Part shown: positions 7,933 to 16,412 of the stretch, one piece after another | How the letters are laid out: each line of letters starts with the position of its first letter | How positions within the stretch are numbered: position 1 is the stretch's first letter | From: Thalassobacillus devorans | GTDB taxonomy: Bacteria > Bacillota > Bacilli > Bacillales > Halobacillaceae | NCBI RefSeq assembly: GCF_900176565.1 | Contig: NZ_FXEH01000003.1 | Coordinates: 62,001-126,000, forward strand | DNA length: 64,000 nucleotides | Direction: 5' to 3' | Translations under genes and position numbers: made by a program | The notes under the pieces: generated by a model | What the model saw: only the letters and a program-made list of their open reading frames with translations | Told to the model about the DNA's origin: nothing | The model's database searches: none

Positions 7933-8589
7933 ATGGAGCTTAAATCTGGCAACCAGGCGTGCAGTTATATCATTCAGTCTCAGGAAGAAGAAATTAAACG
8001 GGTAGCCCTTGAGCTCCATGAAAGCATCAATCAGAATCTGTATACCTTGCAGACGGGCTTGAATTTCATCGAATCCGGCATTGAACAGCCGGAGTTGAAA
8101 AACTATGCGAAGGAAATGTCTGGCCTGATGGAGCGTACGATCCGTGAAGTCAGACTGCTGTCAGTCGAGTTATATCCAAATACATTATCAACTCTAGGAT
8201 TGACGGCAGCCGTGAAAAGCTACGCTAAGTTATTCACGAATACATTCGGTATATTGATTGATGTGGATTCCCAGGGGGAAGAAAAACTGGTCTCCGATCC
8301 AGAAAGTCTGGCCGCTTTTCGGGTCTGCCAGGAAGCTTTAATCAACATCGCTAAGTATGCAGATACAGATAAAGCAAAAATAGCGTTTACATGGGGAGAG
8401 TTTTCCGTGAAAATAGAAATTAAAGATACTGGAAAAGGGTTCGATACAAACAAAGTGATGGAAAGCGGTCGTTCCATGGGAATCGCTGCCATGGGGGAAA
8501 GGATGCGTCTTGTCGGGGGGCAATGCAACCTTACCTCTGAGTTGGATAAAGGGACAACGGTTTCCATCGTTTTGCCAATCCAGTCATAG
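7933..8589 (+). CDS. sensorless histidine kinase core (NreB/NarX class)
   Basis: About 218 residues: a HisKA_3 dimerisation segment with the phosphoacceptor His29 in LELHESINQNLYTL, then a HATPase domain with an N-box (CQEALINIAKYAD) and G-boxes (DTGKGFD, GIAAMGERMRLVGG). No sensory domain, membrane helix or Cys cluster is present, unlike staphylococcal NreB with its N-terminal Fe-S PAS. The start at 7933 is chosen because AGGAGG at 7921-7926 abuts the earlier in-frame ATG at 7927 but sits 6 bases before this one. It probably receives its signal from the PAS of the NarK fusion and phosphorylates the regulator encoded 13 bases downstream. Confidence 0.85.
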   Translation: MELKSGNQACSYIIQSQEEEIKRVALELHESINQNLYTLQTGLNFIESGIEQPELKNYAKEMSGLMERTIREVRLLSVELYPNTLSTLGLTAAVKSYAKLFTNTFGILIDVDSQGEEKLVSDPESLAAFRVCQEALINIAKYADTDKAKIAFTWGEFSVKIEIKDTGKGFDTNKVMESGRSMGIAAMGERMRLVGGQCNLTSELDKGTTVSIVLPIQS

Positions 8590-8602
8590 GAGGGGTTATG
8601 GG

Positions 8603-9259
8603 ATGATTAAGGTCCTGTTGGTGGACGACCACGCAGTGGTAAGGATGGGGTTGAAGATGTTACTGAATTCCTTACCGGATATGGAAGTGGTAGGGGAAGC
8701 CTCTGAAGGAAACGAAGGAATTGAGAAAGCTCTGGAAGAAAAGCCGGATGCTATTTTGATGGATTTGAGTATGCCTCATGGAAAAGATGGTTTATCTGCA
8801 ACAGCGGAATTAAAAAAACAGCTTCCTGACACCGCTATCCTTATTCTTACGATGCATGACGATGAAGAATATTTATTCCGTGCCATTCAGGCAGGAGCAT
8901 CCGGTTGTGTGTTGAAAAGCGCGCCCCACGATGAGTTAGTTAATGCGATTCGTTCCGTATGTCAAGGGGATGCCTATCTTCATCCTTCCGCTCAGAAACG
9001 CTTGATGGAAGAATATCTGGGGAATTTGAAAGAAGATGGTGCCGATACGTATCAGCTTCTATCGGAGCGGGAAAAAGAAGTCCTGACATTGATAGCTAAA
9101 GGCTATTCAAATAAAGAGATTGCAGAAAAGCTGGTCATCAGTGTCAAAACCGTCGAGACCCACAAAGGGAATCTGATGGAGAAGCTGCAAATGAAAACTC
9201 GGCCGGAACTGGTGTCCTTTGCCTTGAAAAAAGGATTACTTGGTTATGGGATCCAGTGA
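8603..9259 (+). CDS. nreC: NarL/NreC-type response regulator
   Basis: 218 residues with a receiver domain whose phosphoacceptor is Asp54 (ILMDLSMPHG) and acidic pocket Asp8-Asp9, followed by a LuxR-type helix-turn-helix (LLSEREKEVLTLIAKGYSNKEIAEKL...KTVETHKGNLMEKL) near residues 150-215. The start is ATG 8603, 9 bases after AGGAGGGG; an earlier in-frame region overlaps the kinase and lacks a ribosome site. As the only regulator in a block with two kinases and NreA, it most likely activates the cluster promoter at 1166-1229. The symbol is by similarity to the staphylococcal nitrate/oxygen system. Confidence 0.88.
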   Translation: MIKVLLVDDHAVVRMGLKMLLNSLPDMEVVGEASEGNEGIEKALEEKPDAILMDLSMPHGKDGLSATAELKKQLPDTAILILTMHDDEEYLFRAIQAGASGCVLKSAPHDELVNAIRSVCQGDAYLHPSAQKRLMEEYLGNLKEDGADTYQLLSEREKEVLTLIAKGYSNKEIAEKLVISVKTVETHKGNLMEKLQMKTRPELVSFALKKGLLGYGIQ

Positions 9260-9271
9260 GGACGTGATGGC

Positions 9272-9721
9272 ATGGAATCTTTAAAAGAGTTGATACTCAC
9301 CGAATGTGACCGGCTGAAACAAGGCGTACCCTGTGATTTTGTCGGTGTTGCCTTGCAGAATCGAAACGATCCGGATATTACCTGGCCTTATGCAATGGGA
9401 AATCGAAATGAGAAATATAAATACATTACCGTCCGATATGGAAAGGGGATTGCCGGAAAAGTGATTTCCAGTGGAACACCCATGGGAATCACGAATTTTC
9501 CCGAAACTATTTTAGGGAAAATAACCGATTACCCGATTATGTTAGCCGAAAAGCTGGTTGCCGCTTATTCGGTTCCTTTAGTTTGGAATGGTCTCCCGAA
9601 AGGCGCCCTTTTGATTGGTTACCGGAACGCCCGCCAGTTTGATGAACACGAAGAACAGAAGCTCAGGGAAGTTGCAAAGCATTTGGAATCATTTTTATCT
9701 TCCCATTTTACCGATGAATAG
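9272..9721 (+). CDS. nreA: NreA-type GAF nitrate receptor
   Basis: 149 residues forming a single GAF domain. Segments such as CDFVGVALQNRNDPDITWPYAMGNRNEKYKYI and RYGKGIAGKVISSG resemble NreA, which in staphylococci binds nitrate and controls kinase NreB. It sits between the response regulator and the second kinase, 12 bases after the regulator stop, with GAGGACGTGATGGC before the ATG. Inferred role: report cytoplasmic nitrate to one or both kinases of the cluster. A general GAF protein is the weaker alternative. Confidence 0.82.
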   Translation: MESLKELILTECDRLKQGVPCDFVGVALQNRNDPDITWPYAMGNRNEKYKYITVRYGKGIAGKVISSGTPMGITNFPETILGKITDYPIMLAEKLVAAYSVPLVWNGLPKGALLIGYRNARQFDEHEEQKLREVAKHLESFLSSHFTDE

Positions 9722-9733
9722 GGGGGAAGCTTG

Positions 9734-11470
9734 GTGACCACAAGAACACAACACAGTAAACAACAGGATACTGCAGAAGATGCCACAATTGTCATAGATC
9801 AAGCAGGTTATATTGAGTCGATGAATGATAAAGCGCTGAAACTTTTTGATGCAGACACGGAAAGTGGCACTGGCAGCCATATTAAAAAATGGATACCTGA
9901 GACGAATATCGACGCATTAGAGCCGGGGACGTTTACGCAACAATTTGGTGTGACGACAGAAGGACAACGCTTTCCATTATTCATACGTAAAAACACTTTT
10001 TCTATGGGGGGAAACAACTACTCTCTGCTTGTTTTGCATCCTGATAATGACAGTTCTATCTCCAACCTGGAACCGCAAAAGGTACTGAATGAACTGCTTG
10101 ATATGAAGTTTGCGCTTGATGAATCAACGATTGTAGCAATCACCGACCAAAAAGGGACAATCAAATATGTGAATGACAAGTTTTGTGAGATATCCAAGTA
10201 TTCAGAGGAAGAGTTGATCGGACAAGATCACCGGATTATTAATTCCGGCTATCACTCTAAGGAGTTTATGCGTGATTTATGGCGTACAATCGCCAATGGT
10301 CAAGTGTGGCGCGGGGAAATCAAAAACAGGGCGAAGGATGGGACCCATTATTGGGTGGATACGACGATTGTGCCTTTTTTGAATAATAAGGGTAAGCCAT
10401 ACCAATACCTGGCGATCCGAAAAGAAATCACAGAATTTAAGCGCGTCGTTGATGAATTAGAAAAGTCGATGCAAGAGCTGGTCGATTTGAAGTTTGCTCT
10501 TGATGAGTCATCCATTGTTGCCATTACTAATGAAAAGGGAATCATTACGTACGTCAATGATCAATTCTGCTATATTTCAAAATATAAGCGGGAAGAATTG
10601 ATTGGACGTACCCATTCGATCATCAATTCGGACTATCATTCGAAAGAATTTTTTAAAGAGTTGTGGCGAACGATCGGTAGCGGAGAGGTATGGAAAGGTG
10701 AAATAAGGAATCAGGCTAAAGACGGCAGCTATTACTGGGTGGATACAACGATTGTGCCGTTTCTGAATGAGAAAGGAAAACCTTATCAGTACTTGGCGAT
10801 CCGCTCCGAGATTACGGAAAGAAAGCGTGTAGAAGCAGAGTTGCAGCGAGCCATGACACGTATCATAGAGGTGCAGGAAGAAGAGCGGCTGCGGCTATCA
10901 AGGGACCTCCACGACGGGCTTGGACAAAATCTTTACAGTCATTTGATTACGATAAGCAGGCTGAGCGCAGAAATGGAACATCCTTTGATTGACCAGATGC
11001 GGGATGAAGCGACGGAACTGATTGAAGAAGTACGTGACATTTCCTGGGAGCTCCGACCATCCGTCCTGGATGACCTCGGGCTGGTGCCGGCGATTCGATC
11101 CTTTCTGAACCGCTACTCTGATCACTATGATATCGATGTCATGTTTGAATGCGTGCTTGATCAAAGGCTGGGCCCTCATGAGGAAATAACCATCTACCGC
11201 ATCATTCAGGAAGCCCTGACGAATATATGGAAGTACGCAAAGGTCGATCGAGCCTGGGTGACCATTCGTGAACTGGACGATGTCGTCCGTGTAATGATAG
11301 AAGATCAAGGGAGAGGTTTTGATAAGAGCCAGTTATCCTCCGGTGTCGGCCTGTTCAGTATGGAAGAGCGCACGCGTTCGGTTGGAGGCGAGCTGGAGAT
11401 TATCTCGTCTCCTGAAAAAGGAACAAAAATCATAGCAGAAATCCCTAATAAGAGCGATGAGTCGGACTAA
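9734..11470 (+). CDS. soluble triple-PAS histidine kinase
   Basis: About 578 residues with no membrane segment. A divergent PAS domain (about 15-110) is followed by two nearly duplicate PAS/PAC units (about 122-238 and 250-366; both contain MKFALDES or LKFALDES, IVAIT, YVND, FC, ISKY, EELIG, DGTHYWVD/DGSYYWVD, KPYQYLAIR). Then come HisKA_3 with His393 in SRDLHDGLGQNLYS and a HATPase domain. GTG 9734 is preferred over the TTG at 9731 because the GGGGGG ribosome site is better spaced. It is the second kinase of the cluster and shares the one regulator; the paired FALDES PAS copies may sense redox or oxygen, but no ligand Cys pattern is evident. A terminator overlaps its stop codon. Confidence 0.87.
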   Translation: MTTRTQHSKQQDTAEDATIVIDQAGYIESMNDKALKLFDADTESGTGSHIKKWIPETNIDALEPGTFTQQFGVTTEGQRFPLFIRKNTFSMGGNNYSLLVLHPDNDSSISNLEPQKVLNELLDMKFALDESTIVAITDQKGTIKYVNDKFCEISKYSEEELIGQDHRIINSGYHSKEFMRDLWRTIANGQVWRGEIKNRAKDGTHYWVDTTIVPFLNNKGKPYQYLAIRKEITEFKRVVDELEKSMQELVDLKFALDESSIVAITNEKGIITYVNDQFCYISKYKREELIGRTHSIINSDYHSKEFFKELWRTIGSGEVWKGEIRNQAKDGSYYWVDTTIVPFLNEKGKPYQYLAIRSEITERKRVEAELQRAMTRIIEVQEEERLRLSRDLHDGLGQNLYSHLITISRLSAEMEHPLIDQMRDEATELIEEVRDISWELRPSVLDDLGLVPAIRSFLNRYSDHYDIDVMFECVLDQRLGPHEEITIYRIIQEALTNIWKYAKVDRAWVTIRELDDVVRVMIEDQGRGFDKSQLSSGVGLFSMEERTRSVGGELEIISSPEKGTKIIAEIPNKSDESD

Positions 11471-11495
11471 TTATAGTCCGGCTTTGTTTTTTTGC
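11461..11495 (+). terminator. terminator of the nitrate cluster
   Basis: GTCGGACTA pairs with TAGTCCGGC (one G-T pair) and is followed by TTTGTTTTTTT. It overlaps the stop codon of the triple-PAS kinase, closing the roughly 10-kb block. Confidence 0.88.
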
Positions 11496-11575
11496 TAGTC
11501 GCAGATAAAGCCTTCCCTAAAAATCATAGCTCGTCTATGTTTCACATAAAATGGTGGTATCTGGAGAAGAGGGGG

Positions 11576-12088
11576 ATGATCTTTATTCGTTTGTTCCATG
11601 AATTCCGTCAGTTTGCTATGAGAGGCAGTGCAGCAGAACTGGGGGTGGCACTGGTATTGGGCGCTGCTTTCAGTGGGTTCATCGATTCTCTTGTTACGGA
11701 TATCCTGCTTCCTCCAATTGGTCTGATTTTAGCTAAAATGAACTTTTCGGATTTATTCATCAGCTTGAGCGGCGGTTCTTATCCGTCGCTTGCAGCAGCT
11801 AAAGAAGCTGGTGCCGCTACCATCAATTATGGATTGTTTTTATCATCTTTTATCCGTTTTGTTATCATTCTTTTTGCTGTTTTTCTGGTAGTCAGGCAGC
11901 TGAATCGCTGGAAGAAACCGAATCAGGATATTGTCGCTGCTATGACGAAAAAGGAGTGTCTTTATTGCTGTACATCGATTCCGGCAAAAGCAAGTATCTG
12001 CCCTAACTGTGGAACAACATTAAAACAAAACACAGATTCCAGCACCAGCCAGGAAGTACAAAGGCGTTTCCGGCTGGGCATTAAATGA
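11576..12088 (+). CDS. mscL: large-conductance mechanosensitive channel with zinc-ribbon tail
   Basis: 170 residues from ATG 11576, which has GAAGAGGGGG directly upstream; the longer frame lacks a ribosome site. The MscL core has TM1 (GSAAELGVALVLGAAFSGFIDSLVTDILLPPIG) and TM2 (FIRFVIILFAVFLVVRQLNRWKK). MscL opens under hypo-osmotic stress to release solutes. Instead of the usual short C-terminal helix, the chain ends with two CxxC pairs (CLYC and CPNC, about residues 124-145) typical of a zinc ribbon. The channel is relevant for an organism of changing salinity. The tail may tune gating or assembly, which is inference. Confidence 0.92.
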   Translation: MIFIRLFHEFRQFAMRGSAAELGVALVLGAAFSGFIDSLVTDILLPPIGLILAKMNFSDLFISLSGGSYPSLAAAKEAGAATINYGLFLSSFIRFVIILFAVFLVVRQLNRWKKPNQDIVAAMTKKECLYCCTSIPAKASICPNCGTTLKQNTDSSTSQEVQRRFRLGIK

Positions 12089-12124
12089 AAAGCATATCAA
12101 GGGGTATGCTTTTTACTTTTTTTG
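12086..12124 (+). terminator. terminator after mscL
   Basis: AAAAGCATATC and GGTATGCTTTTT form a stem with a T-rich tail just after the mscL stop. Confidence 0.85.
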
Positions 12125-12253
12125 GATATTGGAGCGGAGTATGAAAAATAACGAACAGCGAATCATAAGTACACATACGTAGTTGTTTCCATACAAACAT
12201 TTTAAAATAGAACATCAGTCAGATAAACGACCCCCATATATACATTTCGATTG

Positions 12254-12281
12254 AGTGCACATCGGTCGTGTGCACTTTTTT
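12254..12281 (+). promoter_or_regulatory. leader hairpin with T-run (attenuator candidate) before the MFS gene
   Basis: AGTGCACA (12254-12261) pairs perfectly with TGTGCACT (12269-12276) over a 7-base loop, then T6. It looks like an intrinsic terminator, but mscL already has its own terminator 130 bases upstream and the MFS start is 34 bases downstream. It could attenuate the exporter gene, or the palindrome could be a repressor operator. Confidence 0.6.
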
Positions 12282-12314
12282 AATATTCAAAAACAGATAG
12301 ATGGAGGAGCAGAA

Positions 12315-13535
12315 ATGGAACAGAAAAAGTGGGATCTTATTGCCTTAGCATCCATCCCCCTCGTGATGACGTTAGGTAATTCCATGTTAATACCTGTGTT
12401 GCCAATCATTGAGAAGGAAATTAATATCTCACCTTTTCAGTCGAGTCTGATCATAACCGTTTATTCCGTAGTTGCTATCGTACTGATTCCTATTGCAGGT
12501 TATTTATCGGATAAATTAGGAAGAAAAAAAGTAATCATTCCAAGCTTGATTATTGTTGGGGTGGGAGGCATCATTTCGGCATTCGCTGCCTGGAAGATGG
12601 CAGAACCTTACCTGCTGATCCTCGCCGGGAGATTTCTGCAGGGGATTGGGGCAGCGGGTGCTTTTCCTGTAGTCATCCCTACAGTTGGAGATATGTATAA
12701 AGAAGAGGAACAAGTAAGCGCTGGACTGGGTCTCATTGAAACTTCCAATACATTTGGTAAGGTATTGAGCCCTGTATTAGGTGCATTGCTTGCCGTAATT
12801 CTTTGGTTTATTCCATTTGCTGCAATACCGTTGCTTTCCTTGATAGCCATTGTTCTGGTATGGAAGTTCGTGAAAGTTCCTAAAGAAAAACAAGGGGATG
12901 AAGAAAAAAACTTTTCTCAATTCGAAGCGTCCATTAAAGAGGTATTTAACCATAATGGCAAGTGGCTGATGGCGATATTTTTCATTGGATGTATCAATAT
13001 GTTTGTATTATTTGGTTTTCTTTTTCATTTATCTGCTTTATTAGAGTCTAAATATGCAATTGAAGGAGCTTATAAAGGTTTGGTGCTGGCCATTCCTCTG
13101 TTATTCTTATGTGCTGCTTCCTATTTTAGCGGGAAGAAAATTGGAGAAAATAAAACACTGATGAAATGGGCAGTGATCATCGGGAATGGAGCGGCAGCCT
13201 CTACACTGATTTTTATTAAGAATGAGACAGGTTTGATCATGCTCCTTCTATTATTGTCGGTTGCCGGACTTGGAATCGGGTTGTCATTGCCGAGTCTGGA
13301 TGCATTAATTACCGAAGGAATTGAGAAGGATGTACGAGGAACCGTTACCTCTCTGTATAGCAGTATGCGTTTTGTAGGCGTTGCGGCAGGGCCACCTATT
13401 ATCGCTATTTTAATGGAACGTTATCCTTCAGGGTTATATTTGAGTCTCGCGCTATTAAGTGGGATGGCTGTGATTGTTACCTTATTTATGATCAAGCCTT
13501 CCAACGAAAATCCCGAAGTTCAGCTGGAGCATTAA
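12315..13535 (+). CDS. MFS multidrug-type exporter
   Basis: 406 residues with about 12 membrane helices. The loop 2-3 motif GYLSDKLGRKKVI, characteristic of major facilitators, and the antiporter-type Gly-rich helix 5 (GLIETSNTFGKVLSPVLGALL) point to a proton-driven exporter of the DHA1 group. The start is the ATG at 12315 with GGAGGAGCAGAA upstream; the longer frame would begin inside the hairpin at 12254-12281. It stands alone between terminators. Substrate unknown; drugs or siderophores are both possible for this branch. Confidence 0.82.
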   Translation: MEQKKWDLIALASIPLVMTLGNSMLIPVLPIIEKEINISPFQSSLIITVYSVVAIVLIPIAGYLSDKLGRKKVIIPSLIIVGVGGIISAFAAWKMAEPYLLILAGRFLQGIGAAGAFPVVIPTVGDMYKEEEQVSAGLGLIETSNTFGKVLSPVLGALLAVILWFIPFAAIPLLSLIAIVLVWKFVKVPKEKQGDEEKNFSQFEASIKEVFNHNGKWLMAIFFIGCINMFVLFGFLFHLSALLESKYAIEGAYKGLVLAIPLLFLCAASYFSGKKIGENKTLMKWAVIIGNGAAASTLIFIKNETGLIMLLLLLSVAGLGIGLSLPSLDALITEGIEKDVRGTVTSLYSSMRFVGVAAGPPIIAILMERYPSGLYLSLALLSGMAVIVTLFMIKPSNENPEVQLEH

Positions 13536-13561
13536 AATGTTAGGGGCAATGGTATTTTATC

Positions 13562-13616
13562 AAAAAGGGCTGTCCGGTTAAGTCTATTAAAAGACTATGG
13601 GACAGTCCTTTTTTAT
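13562..13616. terminator. bidirectional terminator between MFS and antiporter genes
   Basis: AAAAGGGCTGTCC pairs with GGACAGTCCTTTTTT around a smaller internal AGTCT/AGACT stem. The convergent genes on either side share it. Confidence 0.82.
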
Positions 13617-14804
13617 CTAATTAATCAGTTTTTTAGACAGCGGAGATACTCCCATGCTCTGGACGATAAGGGAAATCAGTACAGCGGCGAAAGATAGAGA
13701 TACAATCATATCCACATCTCCAGAACTTTTTGATTGAAGGCTTAATATTAAAAAGACAGACATCGTTCCTTTTAATCCGGACCAGGAAATAAGGGTCGCT
13801 TCTCGCCACGTAATCCGTTTCCTCCAGTGTGGAAAGGCTTGGGTAGTTCCGGTAATGATGACGAAGCGGATGAGTAATGATAAAACAAAAATGATAATGG
13901 CGAACATCCACGAATTAAAGAGCAAAGACTTGGCGGCCTGGATACCAATTAACAAAAAGATCAATGATAAAATGGTCAATTCCGCAATTCCCCAAAAGCC
14001 GTCCAATGTATCTTTAAAATGATCTTCCCGTATGGTTCTTCCGTATTCAAACGATAGCATAATGCCGGCAAATACAGTTGCCAGAACACCAGAAACACCA
14101 ACATGTTCTGCAATATTAAAAATGCCATAAGCTAATATGATGCTCAGCATCACCTGGTATTGCCGGTTATGAGTGAAGTGAACAGCTTTACTCATCAGCC
14201 AGCCGAAGAGTATTCCCAGAGAGGCTCCCCCCAGGGAAACGAGCAGAAATTCGCCCAGAAATGATGAAATACTGAAAGATTTGCTCTGCGTGAGCATGCC
14301 GGAAAGGACAGTGAATATGACGATGCTTGTCCCATCGTTGATTAACGATTCTCCTTCGACCACATCAGCAATTTTCTCGTCCCCTGCCGATTTTTTCAAA
14401 ATCGACACAACAGAAACAGGGTCCGTGGGTGTAAGTATAGACGCTATGATTAAAGCTCCTAAAAACGACAGGGAAACGAAAGGACCGCTTAATGCATAAA
14501 TCGCAGCACCAAGCAGCGCTACCGTCACCATAATACCGATGGTAGCTAAAAAACTGATTATACCTGCATTCTTCTTGAGTTCGTCAGGAGGAAACCGGTA
14601 AGCGGAAGTGAACAGCAAGGCTGGCAGGAAAACATGATAAATCATATCCTTCGTCACCTCGATGGATGAGAAATAAGGAATGAATGAAAGCCCGATACCG
14701 ATGAGGACAAGGACGGTAGGCACGGGGAAGTTTTCCTGTTTTTGATCGATTGTAAATATAATATAGCCAATTAATAATAGCAAAATAATTTGTGAGATAG
14801 ACAT
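13617..14804 (-). CDS. CPA1-family Na+(K+)/H+ antiporter
   Basis: 395 residues with about 12 membrane helices. The motif PTDPVSVVSILKK and the later EGESLINDGTSIVIFTVL contain the paired acidic residues of the CPA1/NhaP transport site. Such antiporters expel sodium in exchange for protons and support salt and alkaline tolerance. The ATG at 14804 is preferred over the GTG three codons upstream because AGGGAG is 8 bases before it. A LysM protein gene lies just upstream on the same strand, about 25 bases away, so the two may be co-transcribed. Confidence 0.88.
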   Translation of the reverse strand: MSISQIILLLLIGYIIFTIDQKQENFPVPTVLVLIGIGLSFIPYFSSIEVTKDMIYHVFLPALLFTSAYRFPPDELKKNAGIISFLATIGIMVTVALLGAAIYALSGPFVSLSFLGALIIASILTPTDPVSVVSILKKSAGDEKIADVVEGESLINDGTSIVIFTVLSGMLTQSKSFSISSFLGEFLLVSLGGASLGILFGWLMSKAVHFTHNRQYQVMLSIILAYGIFNIAEHVGVSGVLATVFAGIMLSFEYGRTIREDHFKDTLDGFWGIAELTILSLIFLLIGIQAAKSLLFNSWMFAIIIFVLSLLIRFVIITGTTQAFPHWRKRITWREATLISWSGLKGTMSVFLILSLQSKSSGDVDMIVSLSFAAVLISLIVQSMGVSPLSKKLIN

Positions 14805-14828
14805 GTGGCTCACTCCCTGAAATACATG

Positions 14829-15290
14829 CTAATACCCGATTCCCGTCATCAGCCGCCATAAACGTGTGAAGCGCGACTCTGACAATGGCAGGCATATTTC
14901 CTGACCGATCAATAAGGCATTCGGGTTGATGTCAGGGTTAGCGGTCATTAAGTCTTTGACACTCAAATTGTTGGCCATGGCTATGTTATAGAAGGTATCG
15001 CCAGGTTTAATGGTATAAATGTGTGGACAGTCTTCGGCCGGTGGTTTAAGTGGTATGGATAACACCTGTCCTGGCATTAGGAAAAATGGGTGAATCCCGG
15101 GATTGTCAGTAATCAATTTTTCTATGGGGACATTAAAAAAGTGAGCAAGGTTATAGATGTGGTCGCCAGGCTGGATAATATAAAAATTCTTTTTGCGATG
15201 AGAAGAGCAGGGTGCTGGTGGTAGTTCATGCTGATTCATATGACAAGCTACAGGATGAGGTGGAAAAGCCGGGCAATAGTAATGATTCAT
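14829..15290 (-). CDS. double-LysM protein, probable spore or cell-wall binding
   Basis: 153 residues from the ATG at 15290 (ribosome site GAAAGGAGAAA). Two LysM domains are visible: FYIIQPGDHIYNLAHFFNVPIEKLITDNPG...LMPGQVLSIP and IYTIKPGDTFYNIAMANNLSVKDLMTANPD...LIGQEICLP. The N-terminus is Cys-, Pro- and His-rich (YYCPAFPPHPVACHMNQ) without a Sec signal, a pattern common in spore-coat or cortex-associated LysM proteins of Bacillus (for example SafA-like). It has no catalytic domain. Spore localisation is an inference from composition. Confidence 0.82.
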   Translation of the reverse strand: MNHYYCPAFPPHPVACHMNQHELPPAPCSSHRKKNFYIIQPGDHIYNLAHFFNVPIEKLITDNPGIHPFFLMPGQVLSIPLKPPAEDCPHIYTIKPGDTFYNIAMANNLSVKDLMTANPDINPNALLIGQEICLPLSESRFTRLWRLMTGIGY

Positions 15291-15428
15291 AGGCAATTTT
15301 TCTCCTTTCAATCCTATATCATACAGATATTCAAAAACAGACTCCTCGTGATAAAAAATTGGAAAGGATCAGAAGGTTACAGCTGAAAGGGAGGGGGTAT
15401 AAAAGGAAGAAGGATGGAGGGATATTTT

Positions 15429-16328
15429 GTGAGTCATAGAAAACAAGATCGAAAAAATCTCGATAAACAAATGAAAGAGGCTGAAAAGCAGCCAAATGAC
15501 GATGCGGAAAGTCCGAATAGACAATTTTATATTCCCTCACAAATAGTAAATGAATTTGGTGAAAAAGGCCGGGACCACCTCGCAAAACCGTTTCGTGCCC
15601 AGATGCTGCTGGCGTTCACTGCCGGATCATTTATGAGTTTTGGAGCTGCTTTTTCCATACTTTTAGGAATCGGCATCGAAGCAGAAGGACTCTATTATTT
15701 ATTAACTGGGATTGGCTTTGCCGCTGGTTATGCCATGGTGTTTATATCAGGTGCTGTATTGTTCACAGAAATCAATGTCATGCTGCCGACATATAAATTT
15801 CATATCGCAGGATTAATGCACAAGGATATGGTGAAGTTTTGGCTTTCCTCCTATTTAGGCAACATTGTAGGCGCACTATTTGTAGCCGTGCTCATCCAAT
15901 CTTCCGGTTCGTTATCCCAGCCGTTTTATACGGAGTTGCAATTTATGCTTGATAAGAAGATGAAGTTTATGGACTTGGGAGCAGCCGGATGGTTTGAAAT
16001 CATCGTATCAGGTATTTTGGCAAACTGGCTGATTGGAATGGCTGCATTCTTAACAACAGCTGCTCGGGATATTACAGGAAAGCTGCTTGGCACTACACTG
16101 CCTGTCATTTTATTCGTAGCAGGAAACTTCCAGCATAGTGCAGCTAACATGGGGTATTTCAGTCTCGGTGTGTTGTCTGAATCATCTTATACGTGGTACG
16201 AATTTGTATTCTTTAATTTAATTCCTGCAAGTATTGGTAATATTATTGGGGGAGCTTTGCTCGTAGCACTTCTTTTCAGTTATGCATACAAAGAGGATTT
16301 GGATAAACAGAAAGAAAATGGAAAATAA
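15429..16328 (+). CDS. formate/nitrite transporter (FNT) family channel
   Basis: About 299 residues. A charged N-terminal tail of roughly 45 residues precedes six membrane helices; FNT hallmarks include AFTAGSFMSFGAAF, LFTEINVMLP, a broken fifth helix near AGNFQHSAANMG, and NLIPASIGNIIGGALLVALL. FNT channels pass formate, nitrite or hydrosulphide. The nitrate cluster (1293-11470) and pflBA (52837-55857) in this window make nitrite or formate equally sensible cargoes. GTG 15429 is favoured because GGAGGG lies 7 bases before it; ATG 15414, five codons earlier, is the alternative. Confidence 0.88.
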   Translation: MSHRKQDRKNLDKQMKEAEKQPNDDAESPNRQFYIPSQIVNEFGEKGRDHLAKPFRAQMLLAFTAGSFMSFGAAFSILLGIGIEAEGLYYLLTGIGFAAGYAMVFISGAVLFTEINVMLPTYKFHIAGLMHKDMVKFWLSSYLGNIVGALFVAVLIQSSGSLSQPFYTELQFMLDKKMKFMDLGAAGWFEIIVSGILANWLIGMAAFLTTAARDITGKLLGTTLPVILFVAGNFQHSAANMGYFSLGVLSESSYTWYEFVFFNLIPASIGNIIGGALLVALLFSYAYKEDLDKQKENGK

Positions 16329-16370
16329 TGTACCCTTAACCTGGCTTCTATACTAAAAGGAAAAAAATAA

Positions 16371-16412
16371 AAAATCACCAATCCCAAACGAGGATTGGTG
16401 ATTTTTTATTTT
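16371..16412. terminator. bidirectional terminator between FNT and RpiR genes
   Basis: AAAAATCACCAATCC and GGATTGGTGATTTTTT are perfectly inverted, with A and T tracts serving both convergent genes. Confidence 0.92.
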
